From the NCBI RefSeq assembly GCF_000423185.1, contig NZ_AUHM01000010.1, forward strand, positions 162,386 to 226,385: DNA of 64,000 nucleotides. The letters run 5' to 3'. A program made the translations under genes and the position numbers. Under the pieces are notes generated by a model. That model did not search any database and was not told the DNA's origin. It worked only from the letters and a program-made list of their open reading frames with translations. How positions within the stretch are numbered: the first letter of the stretch is position 1; each line of letters begins with the position of its first letter. This document shows, piece by piece, positions 8,670-17,696 of the stretch. Source of the DNA: Inquilinus limosus DSM 16000. Lineage in GTDB: Bacteria; Pseudomonadota; Alphaproteobacteria; DSM-16000; Inquilinaceae.

Positions 8670-10802
8670 TCAGACCTCGACCCGGATCCTTGTCGACAGT
8701 AGTTCCTTCCGATCGGCCTTCGTCCCGACCAGGATCTCGATCTCACCCGCCTCCAGCACCGGCTTGAGGTCGAGGCCCGGGAACATCAGCGCCTCGGCGG
8801 CGAGCGGCAGGCGCAGCACCAGCTTCCGGCCGGGCGCCAGCGCCGCCTTGGCCATGCCCTTCAGCTCCAGCAGCGGCCGGGCCACGCTGGCCACCGGGTC
8901 GCGGATGAACAGGAACACCGTCTCCTCACCCGCCACCGTCCCGGTGTTGGTCACCGCCACCTCGACGATCAGCGTCTCGCCCGGGCGCAGCACCGGGGCG
9001 GAGACGCGCAGGTCGCCGAGGTCGAAGCGGCTGTAGGACATGCCGTGGCCGAAGGGGAATTGCGGCGTGGCCGGGATGTCGATGTATTTGCTGGTGTAGT
9101 GCTGGTTCGGGTCGGTCGGCCGGCCGGTGTTGCGCTCGCCGAAGAAGATCGGCACCTGGCCGACATCGCGCGGCCAGGTCACCGGCAGCCGGCCGGAGGG
9201 GTTGACCGCGCCGGTCAGCACATCGGCGACGGCGTGGCCGGCCTCGTGCCCGAGGAACCAGGTGGCGGCGACGGCCGCCGCGCGCTCGAACAGCCAGGGC
9301 AGCGTCAGCGGCCGGCCGGAGGTCAGCAGCGCCACCACCGGCACGCCGAGGTCGAGCACCGCCTCGGCCAGGTTGCGCTGGCGGCCCGGCAGCTCGGGCC
9401 GGGCCCGGCTGGCCGCCTCGCCGCTCATGATCGCCGCCTCGCCGAGGCACAGCAGAACCACCTCGGCACCCCGCGCGGCCTCGACCGCCGCGGCGATGCC
9501 GGCGTCGCCGCCGGTCTCGATCTCGGTGCCGGGGACATAGGTGATCTCGGCCTGCGGCAAGGCCGCCTTGATGCCCTCGAGGATCGTCACCGCCTCCTCC
9601 CACCGCCCCGCGCCGGCCCAGGAGCCGAGCATCTCCGTCCGAGCATCGGCGAGCGGACCGATCACGGCGATGCGCCTGACGGACGGCGCCAGCGGCAGCA
9701 CCCCCGTGTTGGTCAGCAGCACGATCGACTTCGCCGCCACCTCCCGCGCCAGGCGCCGCCGCTCCGCCGCGTGAAAGGCGTCGGGCACGGCGACGACGCG
9801 GCGATACGGGTCGTCGAACAGGCCGAGCCGCTCCTTCAGCCGCAGCACGCGGCGGACCGCGTCGTCGATCTCCGCTTGCGTAACCAGGCCGCGCTGCAGC
9901 GCCGTCGGCAGGCCGGCGGCGTAGGCGCCGCTCATCATGTCCATGTCGACGCCGGCCTTCAGCGCCAGCGCCGCGGCCTCGACCGCATCGGCGGCGACGC
10001 CATGGGCCAGCAGCTCCATGATCGCGTTGTAGTCGCTGATCACCGCGCCCGCGAAGCCGAGCTCGCCGAACAGCGTGCCGCGCAGCAGACGGACGCTGGC
10101 GGTCATCGGCACGCCGGCGATGTCGTTGAAGGCCGGCATGACCGTGGCCGCCCCGGCGGTGACGGCGGCGGCGAAGGGCGGCAGGTAGACCTCGCGGATC
10201 GCCCGGTCCGACACCTCGGCCGAGTTGTAGTCCCGCCCGGCGAGCGCCGCGCCATAGGCCAGGTAGTGCTTGGCGCAGGCCGCCACCGCGTCGGGCGCCG
10301 AGAGGTCGGCGGTCTGGTAGCCACGGACCTTGGCTTCGGCGATGCGGGAGCCGAGCCAGGGATCCTCGCCCGGCCCCTCGGAGATGCGGCCCCAGCGCGG
10401 GTCGCGGGCGATGTCGAGCATCGGCGAGAAGACGAGGTCGAGCCCGTCCTCCGCCGCCTCCATCGCCGCCTCTCGCGCCGTGTGCTCCCACAGCTCGGGC
10501 GAGAACAGCGCCGCCTCGGCCAGCGGAATCGGGAAGACGGTGCGGTGGCCGTGGATGACGTCGAAGGCGAAGAGTAGCGGGATCTTCAACCGCGTCTCCT
10601 CCACCGCCATGCGCTGGGTCTCGCGCACCCGATCCGGCCCCCAATGATTGAACAGGCTGCCGATGCGGCCGGCGCGGATGCCCTCGGTGACGTCGCCCGG
10701 CAGCACCGGCCCGGTCACCGCCAGCGTCGAGGACATCATGGTGAGCTGGCCGATCTTCTCGTCGAGCGTCATCGCCGCGAGCAGGGTCTCGATCCGATCC
10801 AC
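8670..10802 (-). CDS. bglX: Beta-glucosidase, GH3 family (BglX type)
   Basis: Glycoside hydrolase family 3 enzyme of about 710 aa, cleaving terminal beta-glucosyl residues. The N-terminal TIM-barrel carries the KH motif (K178-H179 in AKHYLAYG) and the likely nucleophile D257 in AVISDYNAI. A C-terminal alpha/beta sandwich and a fibronectin-III-like end (EVAVTNTGTVAGEETVFLFI) follow in BglX order. No convincing signal peptide is present, so export is unclear. The frame runs up to a TTG at 10859, but that codon lies inside the T-run of the degP terminator. I therefore prefer the GTG at 10800-10802, with AAGGCGG as a possible ribosome site; an ATG only comes later, inside the conserved domain. 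Confidence 0.88.
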   Translation of the reverse strand: MDRIETLLAAMTLDEKIGQLTMMSSTLAVTGPVLPGDVTEGIRAGRIGSLFNHWGPDRVRETQRMAVEETRLKIPLLFAFDVIHGHRTVFPIPLAEAALFSPELWEHTAREAAMEAAEDGLDLVFSPMLDIARDPRWGRISEGPGEDPWLGSRIAEAKVRGYQTADLSAPDAVAACAKHYLAYGAALAGRDYNSAEVSDRAIREVYLPPFAAAVTAGAATVMPAFNDIAGVPMTASVRLLRGTLFGELGFAGAVISDYNAIMELLAHGVAADAVEAAALALKAGVDMDMMSGAYAAGLPTALQRGLVTQAEIDDAVRRVLRLKERLGLFDDPYRRVVAVPDAFHAAERRRLAREVAAKSIVLLTNTGVLPLAPSVRRIAVIGPLADARTEMLGSWAGAGRWEEAVTILEGIKAALPQAEITYVPGTEIETGGDAGIAAAVEAARGAEVVLLCLGEAAIMSGEAASRARPELPGRQRNLAEAVLDLGVPVVALLTSGRPLTLPWLFERAAAVAATWFLGHEAGHAVADVLTGAVNPSGRLPVTWPRDVGQVPIFFGERNTGRPTDPNQHYTSKYIDIPATPQFPFGHGMSYSRFDLGDLRVSAPVLRPGETLIVEVAVTNTGTVAGEETVFLFIRDPVASVARPLLELKGMAKAALAPGRKLVLRLPLAAEALMFPGLDLKPVLEAGEIEILVGTKADRKELLSTRIRVEV

Positions 10803-10857
10803 AGCCGATTCCGCCTTTGCCTGCCGCCTCCCCGGGAGGCCCGCCCGGGATGAAGGC

Positions 10858-10895
10858 AAAAAAAACGGGCGCCGGAAAGGGGAAACCGGCGCCCG
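10858..10895 (-). terminator. Rho-independent terminator of degP
   Basis: On the minus strand the degP stop is followed by a perfect 10-bp stem (CGGGCGCCGG/CCGGCGCCCG, 10866-10875 with 10886-10895), a 10-nt loop and eight consecutive T residues. This is the clearest intrinsic terminator in the window. It separates degP from the downstream bglX gene. Confidence 0.88.
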
Positions 10896-10933
10896 AGTTG
10901 AGGGAAGGGATGAAGAAGGCTCGAGGGGTAGGA

Positions 10934-12511
10934 TCAGGCCTTCGGCAGCTTCAGCGCGACGAAGCGCTGGTCGCCCTGGCGGTTGATCAGCAGCATCACG
11001 GCGTTGCGGTCCGCCTCCTTGGCCGCCTTGACCTGCTTGGCGACCTCGGACGGGGTCTTCACCGCCTCGCTGCCGACCCGGACGATGACGTCGCCGGGGC
11101 CGACCCCGGTCTCGCGCGCCGGTCCGTCCTCACGGATGCCGGTGACCAGCACGCCCTCGACATCGTCCGGCACGCTGTATTCGCGGCGCACCTTCGGCGT
11201 CAGGGCCGAGAGCGACAGGCCGAGCTGGTCGTCGACCGCCGGGCCGCTCTCCTCGGCGCTGGCGACCTGCTGCGAATCCGGCAGCTTGGCGATGTCGACC
11301 GAGATGGTCTCGGTCTTGCCGTTACGCATCACCTCGACCGGCACGGTCTTGCCGGCGGCGGTGTCGGCGACCAGGCGCGGCAGGTCCGACAGCTGGTTCA
11401 CCGGCTTGCCGTCATAGGAGGTGATCACGTCGCCCTGATGCAGGCCGGCCTTCAGCGCCGGGCTGTCGTCCTGGACGTCGGCGACGAGCGCGCCCCGGGC
11501 CTTGTCGAGGCCGAGGGCGTCGGCCATCTCCGGCGTCACCTGCTGGATCTGCACGCCGAGCCAGCCGCGCTGGACGCTGCCGTGCTCGCGGATCTGGGCG
11601 ATCACGGTCTTGGCCAGGTTCGACGGGATGGCGAAGCCGATGCCGACCGAGCCGCCCGAGGGCGAATAGATCGCGCTGTTGATGCCGATCACCTTGCCGC
11701 TGATGTCGAAGCTGGGGCCGCCCGAATTGCCGCGGTTGATCGGCGCGTCGATCTGCAGGAAGTCGTCGAACGGGCCGGAATGCAGGTCGCGGCCGCGGGC
11801 CGAGACGATGCCGGCCGTAACGCTGCCGCCGAGGCCGAAGGGGTTGCCGACGGCGATCACCCAGTCGCCGACCTGGGCGGCGTCGCTGTCGCCCCATTCG
11901 ACGGCGGTCAGCTTCTTGTCGGTGTCGACCTTGAGCAGGGCGAGGTCGGTCTTCTCGTCGGTGCCCACGACCTTGGCCGGGATCACGGTGCCGTCGTTGA
12001 GGGTGACGGTGATGTTGTCGGCGTCCTTCACCACATGGTTGTTGGTGACGATGTAGCCGGCCGGGTCGATGATGAAGCCGGAGCCGGCGCCATGGATCAC
12101 CTGGTCGCTGTCGCCGCCGCCCCCACCACCACGAGGCCCACGGCGGCCGGGCTGCTGCTCGTCGAAGAAGCGCTTGAAGAACTCGTCGAAGGGCGAGCCG
12201 GGCGGGAACTGGCGCATCCGGCCGCCGCCCTCATCCTCGTCGGCCATCTGCGCCGCCGACGGGTGCTCGGTGGTCGAGACATTGACCACGGCCGGGATGA
12301 CCTGGCGCACCAGGCCGGCGAAGGAACCGGGGGCGGCCGGGACGATCGAGGTCGGCGCCTCGGCCTGGTTCTGGGCCACGGCAGGACGGTCGAAGGTCAG
12401 GACAGCCCCGACCGGCACGCCGATCAGGGCCGTGCCGAGCAGCAGCGCCGCCGTCATCCGGCGGAGGCCGGTCCGCGGGCCGCGATCGTCGGAACCGAGG
12501 GGGGTCTTCAT
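10934..12511 (-). CDS. degP: Periplasmic serine protease DegP/HtrA
   Basis: Trypsin-like envelope protease and chaperone of the DegP/Do class, 525 aa. A hydrophobic signal (RMTAALLLGTALIGVPVGAVLTF) is followed by a Gly-rich LA-loop region (GRRGPRGGGGGGDS). The catalytic triad is visible as H159 (NNHVV), D189 (KTDLALL) and S263 (RGNSGGPSF). Two PDZ domains follow, beginning near RGWLGVQIQQV and near DQLGLSLSAL. The frame starts at a GTG at 12529, but the ATG at 12511 sits 8 nt after a GGAG and gives a standard leader. It degrades or refolds misfolded periplasmic proteins. A strong terminator follows the gene. Confidence 0.95.
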   Translation of the reverse strand: MKTPLGSDDRGPRTGLRRMTAALLLGTALIGVPVGAVLTFDRPAVAQNQAEAPTSIVPAAPGSFAGLVRQVIPAVVNVSTTEHPSAAQMADEDEGGGRMRQFPPGSPFDEFFKRFFDEQQPGRRGPRGGGGGGDSDQVIHGAGSGFIIDPAGYIVTNNHVVKDADNITVTLNDGTVIPAKVVGTDEKTDLALLKVDTDKKLTAVEWGDSDAAQVGDWVIAVGNPFGLGGSVTAGIVSARGRDLHSGPFDDFLQIDAPINRGNSGGPSFDISGKVIGINSAIYSPSGGSVGIGFAIPSNLAKTVIAQIREHGSVQRGWLGVQIQQVTPEMADALGLDKARGALVADVQDDSPALKAGLHQGDVITSYDGKPVNQLSDLPRLVADTAAGKTVPVEVMRNGKTETISVDIAKLPDSQQVASAEESGPAVDDQLGLSLSALTPKVRREYSVPDDVEGVLVTGIREDGPARETGVGPGDVIVRVGSEAVKTPSEVAKQVKAAKEADRNAVMLLINRQGDQRFVALKLPKA

Positions 12512-12924
12512 CTGCATCATCTCCACCACTGTCCAAAGCGCCGCCGCAATCGGTCGGCGTATGCTGACGAAGATGGAGTGCCGGCGTTTAAACTGCTGTT
12601 TCGCCGCGGTTAATTCGATTTAATCTGAAGCTGCGGCCGCAGCTGTCGGGATCCTGTCCCGAAGCTTAACGAAAAGTATGTTGCCGGCCTCGACCCTGAA
12701 GAGCAGAACCAGAGCATGGTTTCGGCGAGAGCCCGTGGCTGCGCCCGCCGGCGTCGTCAGAAACCGGCCACCAGGAGATGGCACTGCCAAGTGCCGTTCC
12801 AGCCGGCGACTGGGGCACCAAAGCGGATCGTCTTCGTTCCGCCGGCCCCGGCCTGCCGAATTGTAGAGAACGACAGTCGAGGACTGGTCCCGACGCTGCC
12901 GATCGGTGGCGGGAGAGAGATGCG
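12512..12924. other. Intergenic region upstream of degP and the small ORF
   Basis: No gene was recognised in these 413 bases. The part next to degP is comparatively AT-rich (TTAATTCGATTTAATC near 12610) and should hold the degP promoter, but no clear consensus was found. A perfect 16-bp palindrome AGCTGCGGCCGCAGCT lies at 12629-12644; its role is unknown. Confidence 0.5.
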
Positions 12925-13080
12925 ATGCTGACAACGTTCCTGGTCGTCTGGGCCGTGATCGGCCCTTCCGTCGGCTTGGCCGCCGGCGCCTGGTGGTGCA
13001 GCCGGGAGCGGGAGGAACCGGTGCGCCTCGCCGCCCGCCATGCATTGCCGCCCACAGAGCCGTCGCTGGGCGTGCGCTGA
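12925..13080 (+). CDS. Small single-helix membrane protein, hypothetical
   Basis: A 51-codon frame starting at an ATG preceded by a purine-rich GGGAGAGAG ribosome site 5 bases upstream. Residues 4-23 are a strongly hydrophobic helix (TFLVVWAVIGPSVGLAAGAWW), followed by a short charged tail (SREREEPVRLAARH). Length, ribosome site and a clean membrane helix support a real small protein, but I recognise no family. It points towards the convergent PAS-type gene. It could also be chance in a GC-rich gap. Confidence 0.42.
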   Translation: MLTTFLVVWAVIGPSVGLAAGAWWCSREREEPVRLAARHALPPTEPSLGVR

Positions 13081-13101
13081 GCCGGACCGCCGGCCGCGCC
13101 G

Positions 13102-13707
13102 TCAGAGGATGGTCAGAAGGGATTGCAGCTCGGCCGGATCGATCTCCGGCTGAGGATCGCCCCAATACACCGGCACCTCGTCCGACACCTGGTTCAGGAC
13201 ATGCACCCTGACGTCGGGGCAGCCGTCGATCCGCTGCTGCACCGCGGCGTCGACCGGCCAGACCGTCGCCACCAGCATCAGCACGAAGGCGAGATCGTCC
13301 GTCGCGTCGGAGAGCGGCAGCAGCAGGGTCCGCTTGCGGACGCTGTCGAGACCGTCGGACAGCGCGAATTCGGCATAGAGCGGCCGTTCGGAGAGCTGGA
13401 CCGACATCAGCGCCCGGCGCAGCGCCTCATACCGCTCGCCGCCGCACAGATCCTCCAGCGGCCGTCCGGGCAGGTTGCGGTCCGACGCCAGCCCGGCGCC
13501 CTGGGCGTCCAGGGCGAAGCGGAACGTTCCCTCGCACGGCATCCACGCCCACAGCAGGATCGGCGGCGGAAGCCGGCTGAGGCTGGCGAAGATCATGTCG
13601 TCACAAGCCGGAAGGCGCCCGCCTTTCGCCGCGAGCTGGGCCCATATCCGGTAGACCGTCCGAAGCTGCCGGTCCGCGATCGCCTCGTCGAACGCCACGC
13701 TAACCAT
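13102..13707 (-). CDS. PAS-like domain protein (PAS_5/alphaproteobacterial type)
   Basis: 201-aa cytoplasmic protein resembling the short alphaproteobacterial PAS_5 family: a lead helix (IADRQLRTVYRIWAQLAAKGGRLPACDDM), then a single PAS-like fold (FRFALDAQGAGLASDRNLPGRPLEDLC, RRALMSVQLSERPLYAEFAL, TLLLPLSDATDDLAFVLMLVATVW). Such proteins lack an output domain and have no established function; several are tied to stress or envelope regulation by context only. The frame extends upstream to 13845, but the ATG at 13707 follows a G-rich ribosome site and starts right before the conserved helix. No operon partner is evident. Confidence 0.7.
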   Translation of the reverse strand: MVSVAFDEAIADRQLRTVYRIWAQLAAKGGRLPACDDMIFASLSRLPPPILLWAWMPCEGTFRFALDAQGAGLASDRNLPGRPLEDLCGGERYEALRRALMSVQLSERPLYAEFALSDGLDSVRKRTLLLPLSDATDDLAFVLMLVATVWPVDAAVQQRIDGCPDVRVHVLNQVSDEVPVYWGDPQPEIDPAELQSLLTIL

Positions 13708-13918
13708 CCCCCCACAGGAAGCTCGCCGCACACGCGAGAAAAATTTGCCCTCACATCCTAAACTATGCATCCCCCAATTGGAGGATGACATCGAAAGTTT
13801 TCGGATCGGCGACGACGATTCGCCGGAACCGTCACCGCCGCGCAACGGCGGCGTGACGGCACCGGCTATCGTTCACTTGGCGTTTCCGGATTTTGACGCG
13901 GCGCCGCTGCCACGGATT

Positions 13919-13959
13919 CCGGGTCTGCGGCGCTCGCTCCGTGGCGCGCGCAGACCCGG
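13919..13959 (-). terminator. Possible hairpin terminator after the GcvT/FAD dehydrogenase gene
   Basis: Inverted repeat CCGGGTCTGCG/CGCAGACCCGG (13919-13929 with 13949-13959) begins about 36 bp past the stop of the minus-strand dehydrogenase gene. There is no T-run, so it could be a structural element rather than an intrinsic terminator. Confidence 0.35.
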
Positions 13960-13994
13960 GTGGCGGGGGAGATCGACCGCGGCTCAGAGGCCCG

Positions 13995-16505
13995 TCAGGC
14001 CCGCAACCGTTCGTTGTTCGGGTCGAAGGGCGATTCCTCGATCACCACGGCACGGTGCGGCTTGCCCAGGATGGTGACGTCCAGCTCGGTGCCGATCCCG
14101 CCGAGATCCGGCCGGACCATCGCCAGGGCCAGGGACTTGCCCAGGCGCCAGCCATAGCCGCCCGAGGTGCAGCGGCCGACCAGCTCGCCGTCCCTGGTGA
14201 TCGGCTCGTTGCCGCGGGCATCGGCATCGCCGACGTCGAGCACCTCCAGCGTCACGAAACGGTTCCGGAAGCCGCGCTCGCGCCAGGCCACCAGCGCGTC
14301 GCGGCCGATGAAGTCGCCCTTGTTCGGGTGGACGAAGCGGTCGAGCCCGGATTCCAGCGCCGCGTATTCGATCGACAGCTCGCGCGGGATCAGGCGGTAG
14401 GACTTCTCCAGCCGCAGCGAGTCCATGGCGCGGATGCCGAAGGGCTTCAGGTCGAACTCCCGGCCGGCATCCATCAGCAGGTCGAAGATGGTGTTCTGCA
14501 TCTCGATCGGGTGATGCAGCTCCCACCCCAGCTCGCCGACGAAGTTGACGCGCAGCGCCCGGGCCTGGGCGATGCCGATATTGATCGCCTGCCCGGACAG
14601 CCAGGGGAAGGCGCCGTTCGACAGGTCGGCGTCGGTCAGCTTCTGCAGCAGGTCGCGCGAGCGCGGCCCCGCCAGCACGAAGACGCCGTGCTGCGTCGTG
14701 ACCTTCTGCAGGTCGACCGAGCCGTCGCGCGGCCGCAGCTTTTGCAGCGTGTCCCAGTCGTGCCGCTCGAAGGCGCCGGCGCCGACGAGATAGTACTGGT
14801 TCGGCGCCTCGCAGTAGATGGTGAACTCCGACCGCACGCCGCCGTTCCGCGACAGCAGATGCGCCAGCGCCATGCGGCCCGGCTTCTTCGGCACCCGGTT
14901 GGCGACGAGGCCGTCCAGCCAGGCGGCGGCGCCCGGCCCGCTGACCTCGTATTTGGCGAAGGCCGACATGTCGAGCAGGCCGACCGCCTCGTGCACGTGC
15001 CGGGCCTCGCGGCCGACGAACTCGAAGTAGTTGGAGCGGCGGAAGCTCCACTTCTCGCGCGGCTTCTCGCCCGGCGCGACCGGCGGGTGGTTCTCGTGCA
15101 GCAGCGTGTCCGGCTTGGCGAGCTCCGCCTCGCCCAGCCCGTAGCCCTCGGGCGCGAACCAGTTCGGCCGCTCCCAGCCATAGACGGTGCCGAACACGGC
15201 GCCGAGCGCCTTCATCCGGTCGTAGCAGGGCGCCCGCTTCAGCGGCCGCGCCGCCGCCCGCTCCTCGTCCGGGTAGTGCACGGTGAAGACGTTGGCGTAG
15301 GCCTCCTCGTTCTTGACCCGCAGATAGCCGCGCGAGGCGTAGGGGCCGAAGCGGCGCGGGTCGACGCCCATCATGTCGATCGAGGGCTCGCCCTCGACGA
15401 TCCACTCCGCCAGCTGCCAGCCGGCGCCGCCGGCGGCGGTGACGCCGAAGCTGTGGCCCTCGTTCAGCCAGAAGTTCCGCAAGCCCCAGGCCGGGCCGAT
15501 GATCGGGCTGCCGTCCGGGGTATAGGCGATGGCGCCGTTGTAGACCTTCTTCACCCCGACCTCGCCGAAGGCCGGCACGCGGGCGATCGCGGTCTCGATA
15601 TGCGGCGCCAGCCGCTCCAGATCCTCCTGGAACAGCTCGTATTCCGACTGATCGTCGGGGCCGTCGACATAGCAGCAGGGCGCGCCCGGCTCGTAGGGGC
15701 CGAGGATGAAGCCGCCGGCCTCCTCGCGCAGGTACCAGGAGCTGTCGGCCTCGCGCAGCACGCCCATCTCCGGCAGGCCCTGGCGATGCCGCTCCTGCAC
15801 CAGCGGGTGCGGCTCGGTGACGATGTACTGGTGCTCGACCGGGATCACCGGCACGTCGAGCCCGACCATGGCGCCGGTGCGGCGGGCGAAGTTGCCTGAG
15901 GCCGAGACCACGTGCTCGCAGGTGATGTCGCCCTTGTCGGTCTTCACCTTCCATTCGCCGGACGGGGTCTGCTCGATCCCGAGGACGGTGGTGAAGCGGT
16001 GGATCTCCGCCCCCATCGCCCGGGCGCCCTTGGCGAAGGCCTGGGTCAGGTCGGCCGGCTGGATGTAGCCGTCATCCGGGTGCTGGATCGCGCCGATGAT
16101 GCCGTCGGTCTCGCAGAGCGGCCAGATCTCCTTGACCTGGGCCGGGGTCAGGACGTTGACCTTGACCCCGATCGTGTCGGCCACGCCCTTGTAATACATG
16201 AACTCGTCCCAGCGGTCCTTCGTCCGGGCGAGGCGGATGTTGGAGACCTGGCGGAAGCCGACATGCTGGCCGGTCTCGGCCTCGAGCGAGTTGTAGAGCT
16301 TGACCGAGTATTTGTGGATCTGGCCGACCGAGTAGCTCATGTTGAACAGCGGCAGCAGCCCGGCGGCATGCCAGGTCGAGCCCGAGGTCAGCTCCCTGCG
16401 CTCGATCAGGACGACGTCCGACCAGCCCTTCTTGGCCAGGTGATAGAGCGTGCCTACGCCCACCACGCCGCCGCCGATCACCACCACGCGCGCTGTCGAC
16501 TTCAT
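13995..16505 (-). CDS. Dimethylglycine/sarcosine dehydrogenase-like flavoprotein (DAO-GcvT fusion)
   Basis: 836-aa flavoprotein with an N-terminal FAD oxidoreductase half and a C-terminal aminomethyltransferase half. The dinucleotide motif GGGVVGVG is at 11-18. H46 in STWHAAGL sits where dimethylglycine dehydrogenases attach FAD covalently. A linking domain (ARPLKRAPCYDRMKALGAVFG) leads to a GcvT folate-binding domain (YEVSGPGAAAWLDGLVANRVP, LGWELHHPIEMQNTIFDLLM) and GcvT C-terminal barrel. It should oxidise an N-methyl amine such as dimethylglycine or sarcosine and pass the one-carbon unit to tetrahydrofolate. The ATG at 16505 begins exactly at the Rossmann fold; the open frame further upstream lacks similarity. 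It is divergent from the hydroxyacid dehydrogenase. Substrate not certain. Confidence 0.9.
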   Translation of the reverse strand: MKSTARVVVIGGGVVGVGTLYHLAKKGWSDVVLIERRELTSGSTWHAAGLLPLFNMSYSVGQIHKYSVKLYNSLEAETGQHVGFRQVSNIRLARTKDRWDEFMYYKGVADTIGVKVNVLTPAQVKEIWPLCETDGIIGAIQHPDDGYIQPADLTQAFAKGARAMGAEIHRFTTVLGIEQTPSGEWKVKTDKGDITCEHVVSASGNFARRTGAMVGLDVPVIPVEHQYIVTEPHPLVQERHRQGLPEMGVLREADSSWYLREEAGGFILGPYEPGAPCCYVDGPDDQSEYELFQEDLERLAPHIETAIARVPAFGEVGVKKVYNGAIAYTPDGSPIIGPAWGLRNFWLNEGHSFGVTAAGGAGWQLAEWIVEGEPSIDMMGVDPRRFGPYASRGYLRVKNEEAYANVFTVHYPDEERAAARPLKRAPCYDRMKALGAVFGTVYGWERPNWFAPEGYGLGEAELAKPDTLLHENHPPVAPGEKPREKWSFRRSNYFEFVGREARHVHEAVGLLDMSAFAKYEVSGPGAAAWLDGLVANRVPKKPGRMALAHLLSRNGGVRSEFTIYCEAPNQYYLVGAGAFERHDWDTLQKLRPRDGSVDLQKVTTQHGVFVLAGPRSRDLLQKLTDADLSNGAFPWLSGQAINIGIAQARALRVNFVGELGWELHHPIEMQNTIFDLLMDAGREFDLKPFGIRAMDSLRLEKSYRLIPRELSIEYAALESGLDRFVHPNKGDFIGRDALVAWRERGFRNRFVTLEVLDVGDADARGNEPITRDGELVGRCTSGGYGWRLGKSLALAMVRPDLGGIGTELDVTILGKPHRAVVIEESPFDPNNERLRA

Positions 16506-16690
16506 CTTCGAACCGCTCCCTGCCGGCCCACACGGCCATCCTGGCGAAGTGTCCGGGCGGGGCCGGCTCCCGGCTAACCCAGCCGCGACCTGAGATGTCG
16601 CAGGCCCGCCAAACATCTGCCATGTCGCAATCGGACTGGCCGGCCGCGTCCGGATCGGCATGCTGGCGACGGATTCCTGCGAGGCCGACC

Positions 16691-17677
16691 ATGACGCTGC
16701 CGCCCGACCCCAAGATCGTCTTCCTCGACCGCGAGACCCTGGCGCCCTCGGTGCGCCTGCGCCCGCCCGCCTTCCCGCACCGCTGGGAGGAGCATCAGCG
16801 GACCGCGCCGGAGCAGGTGCTGGACCGGCTGCGCGGCGCCAGCGTCGCCGTGATCAACAAGGTGCCGCTGCGCGAGCCGGTGCTGGAGCAGCTGCCGGAG
16901 CTGCGGCTGATCGCGGTCGCCGCCACCGGCACGGACTGCGTCGACACCGCCTGGTGCGACCGGCACGGCGTCGCGGTCTGCAACATCCGCGGCTATGCCG
17001 TGCACACGGTGCCGGAGCATGTCTTCGCCCTGATCCTGGCGCTGCGCCGGTCGCTCCTGCCCTATCGCCGTTCGGTCGAGGCCGGCCGCTGGCAGGAGGC
17101 CAGGCAGTTCTGTTTCTTCGACCACCCGATCCTCGACCTGCACGGCGCCCGGCTGGGGCTGATCGGCGGCGGGTCGCTGGGCAGCGCGGTGGCGACGATC
17201 GGCCGGGCCTTCGGCATGGACGTGGTCTTCGCCGGCCGCAAGGGCGAGGCCGCCCCGGCCGGCGGCCGTGTGCCGTTCGACGAGGTGATCGCGACCAGCG
17301 ACGTGATCTCGCTGCATTGCCCGCTGCGGCCGGAGACGCGCGGCCTGATCGGCGCCGCGGAGTTCGCCCGGATGAAGCCGGAGGCCCTGTTGATCAACAC
17401 CGCCCGCGGCGGGCTGGTGGACGAGGCGGCGCTGACCGAGGCGCTGCGGTCGGGCCGCATCGGCGGCGCCGGCTTCGACGTGGCGATGCCGGAGCCGCCG
17501 CCGGCCGACGCGCCGCTGATGCGGCTGCTGGACCTGCCGAACTTCATCCTGACCCCGCATGTCGCCTGGGCCGGCCGCGGCGCGATGCAGACCCTGGCCG
17601 ACCAGCTGATCGACATCATCGACGCCTTCCAGCAGGGCAATCCGTTCAACCTGGTGGCGGGGGCGAAGGCCGCCTGA
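16691..17677 (+). CDS. D-2-hydroxyacid dehydrogenase (NAD-dependent)
   Basis: 328-aa member of the D-isomer-specific 2-hydroxyacid dehydrogenases, which interconvert 2-keto and D-2-hydroxy acids. The NAD-binding motif is visible as LGLIGGGSLGSAVA. The substrate-orienting arginine is in INTARGGLVDE. The acid residue is in FDVAMPEPPP and the catalytic histidine in LTPHVAWAGR. The family layout resembles glycerate/hydroxypyruvate reductases, a plausible but unproven substrate. The ATG at 16691 begins the conserved N-terminus. It is transcribed away from the dimethylglycine dehydrogenase-like gene with about 185 bp between them; linkage to C1 and serine metabolism is inference. Confidence 0.9.
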   Translation: MTLPPDPKIVFLDRETLAPSVRLRPPAFPHRWEEHQRTAPEQVLDRLRGASVAVINKVPLREPVLEQLPELRLIAVAATGTDCVDTAWCDRHGVAVCNIRGYAVHTVPEHVFALILALRRSLLPYRRSVEAGRWQEARQFCFFDHPILDLHGARLGLIGGGSLGSAVATIGRAFGMDVVFAGRKGEAAPAGGRVPFDEVIATSDVISLHCPLRPETRGLIGAAEFARMKPEALLINTARGGLVDEAALTEALRSGRIGGAGFDVAMPEPPPADAPLMRLLDLPNFILTPHVAWAGRGAMQTLADQLIDIIDAFQQGNPFNLVAGAKAA

Positions 17678-17696
17678 TCAAGGGCCGCGCCCTTCC

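Noticed and set aside
8926..10644. A 572-codon minus-strand frame inside the beta-glucosidase gene in another phase
   Set aside because: Arg/Gly/Ala-rich shadow without motifs; the GH3 frame carries the catalytic residues.
12629..12644. 16-bp palindrome AGCTGCGGCCGCAGCT as a regulatory operator
   Set aside because: It is purely GC-rich and common by chance in such DNA; it is not placed at a clear promoter.
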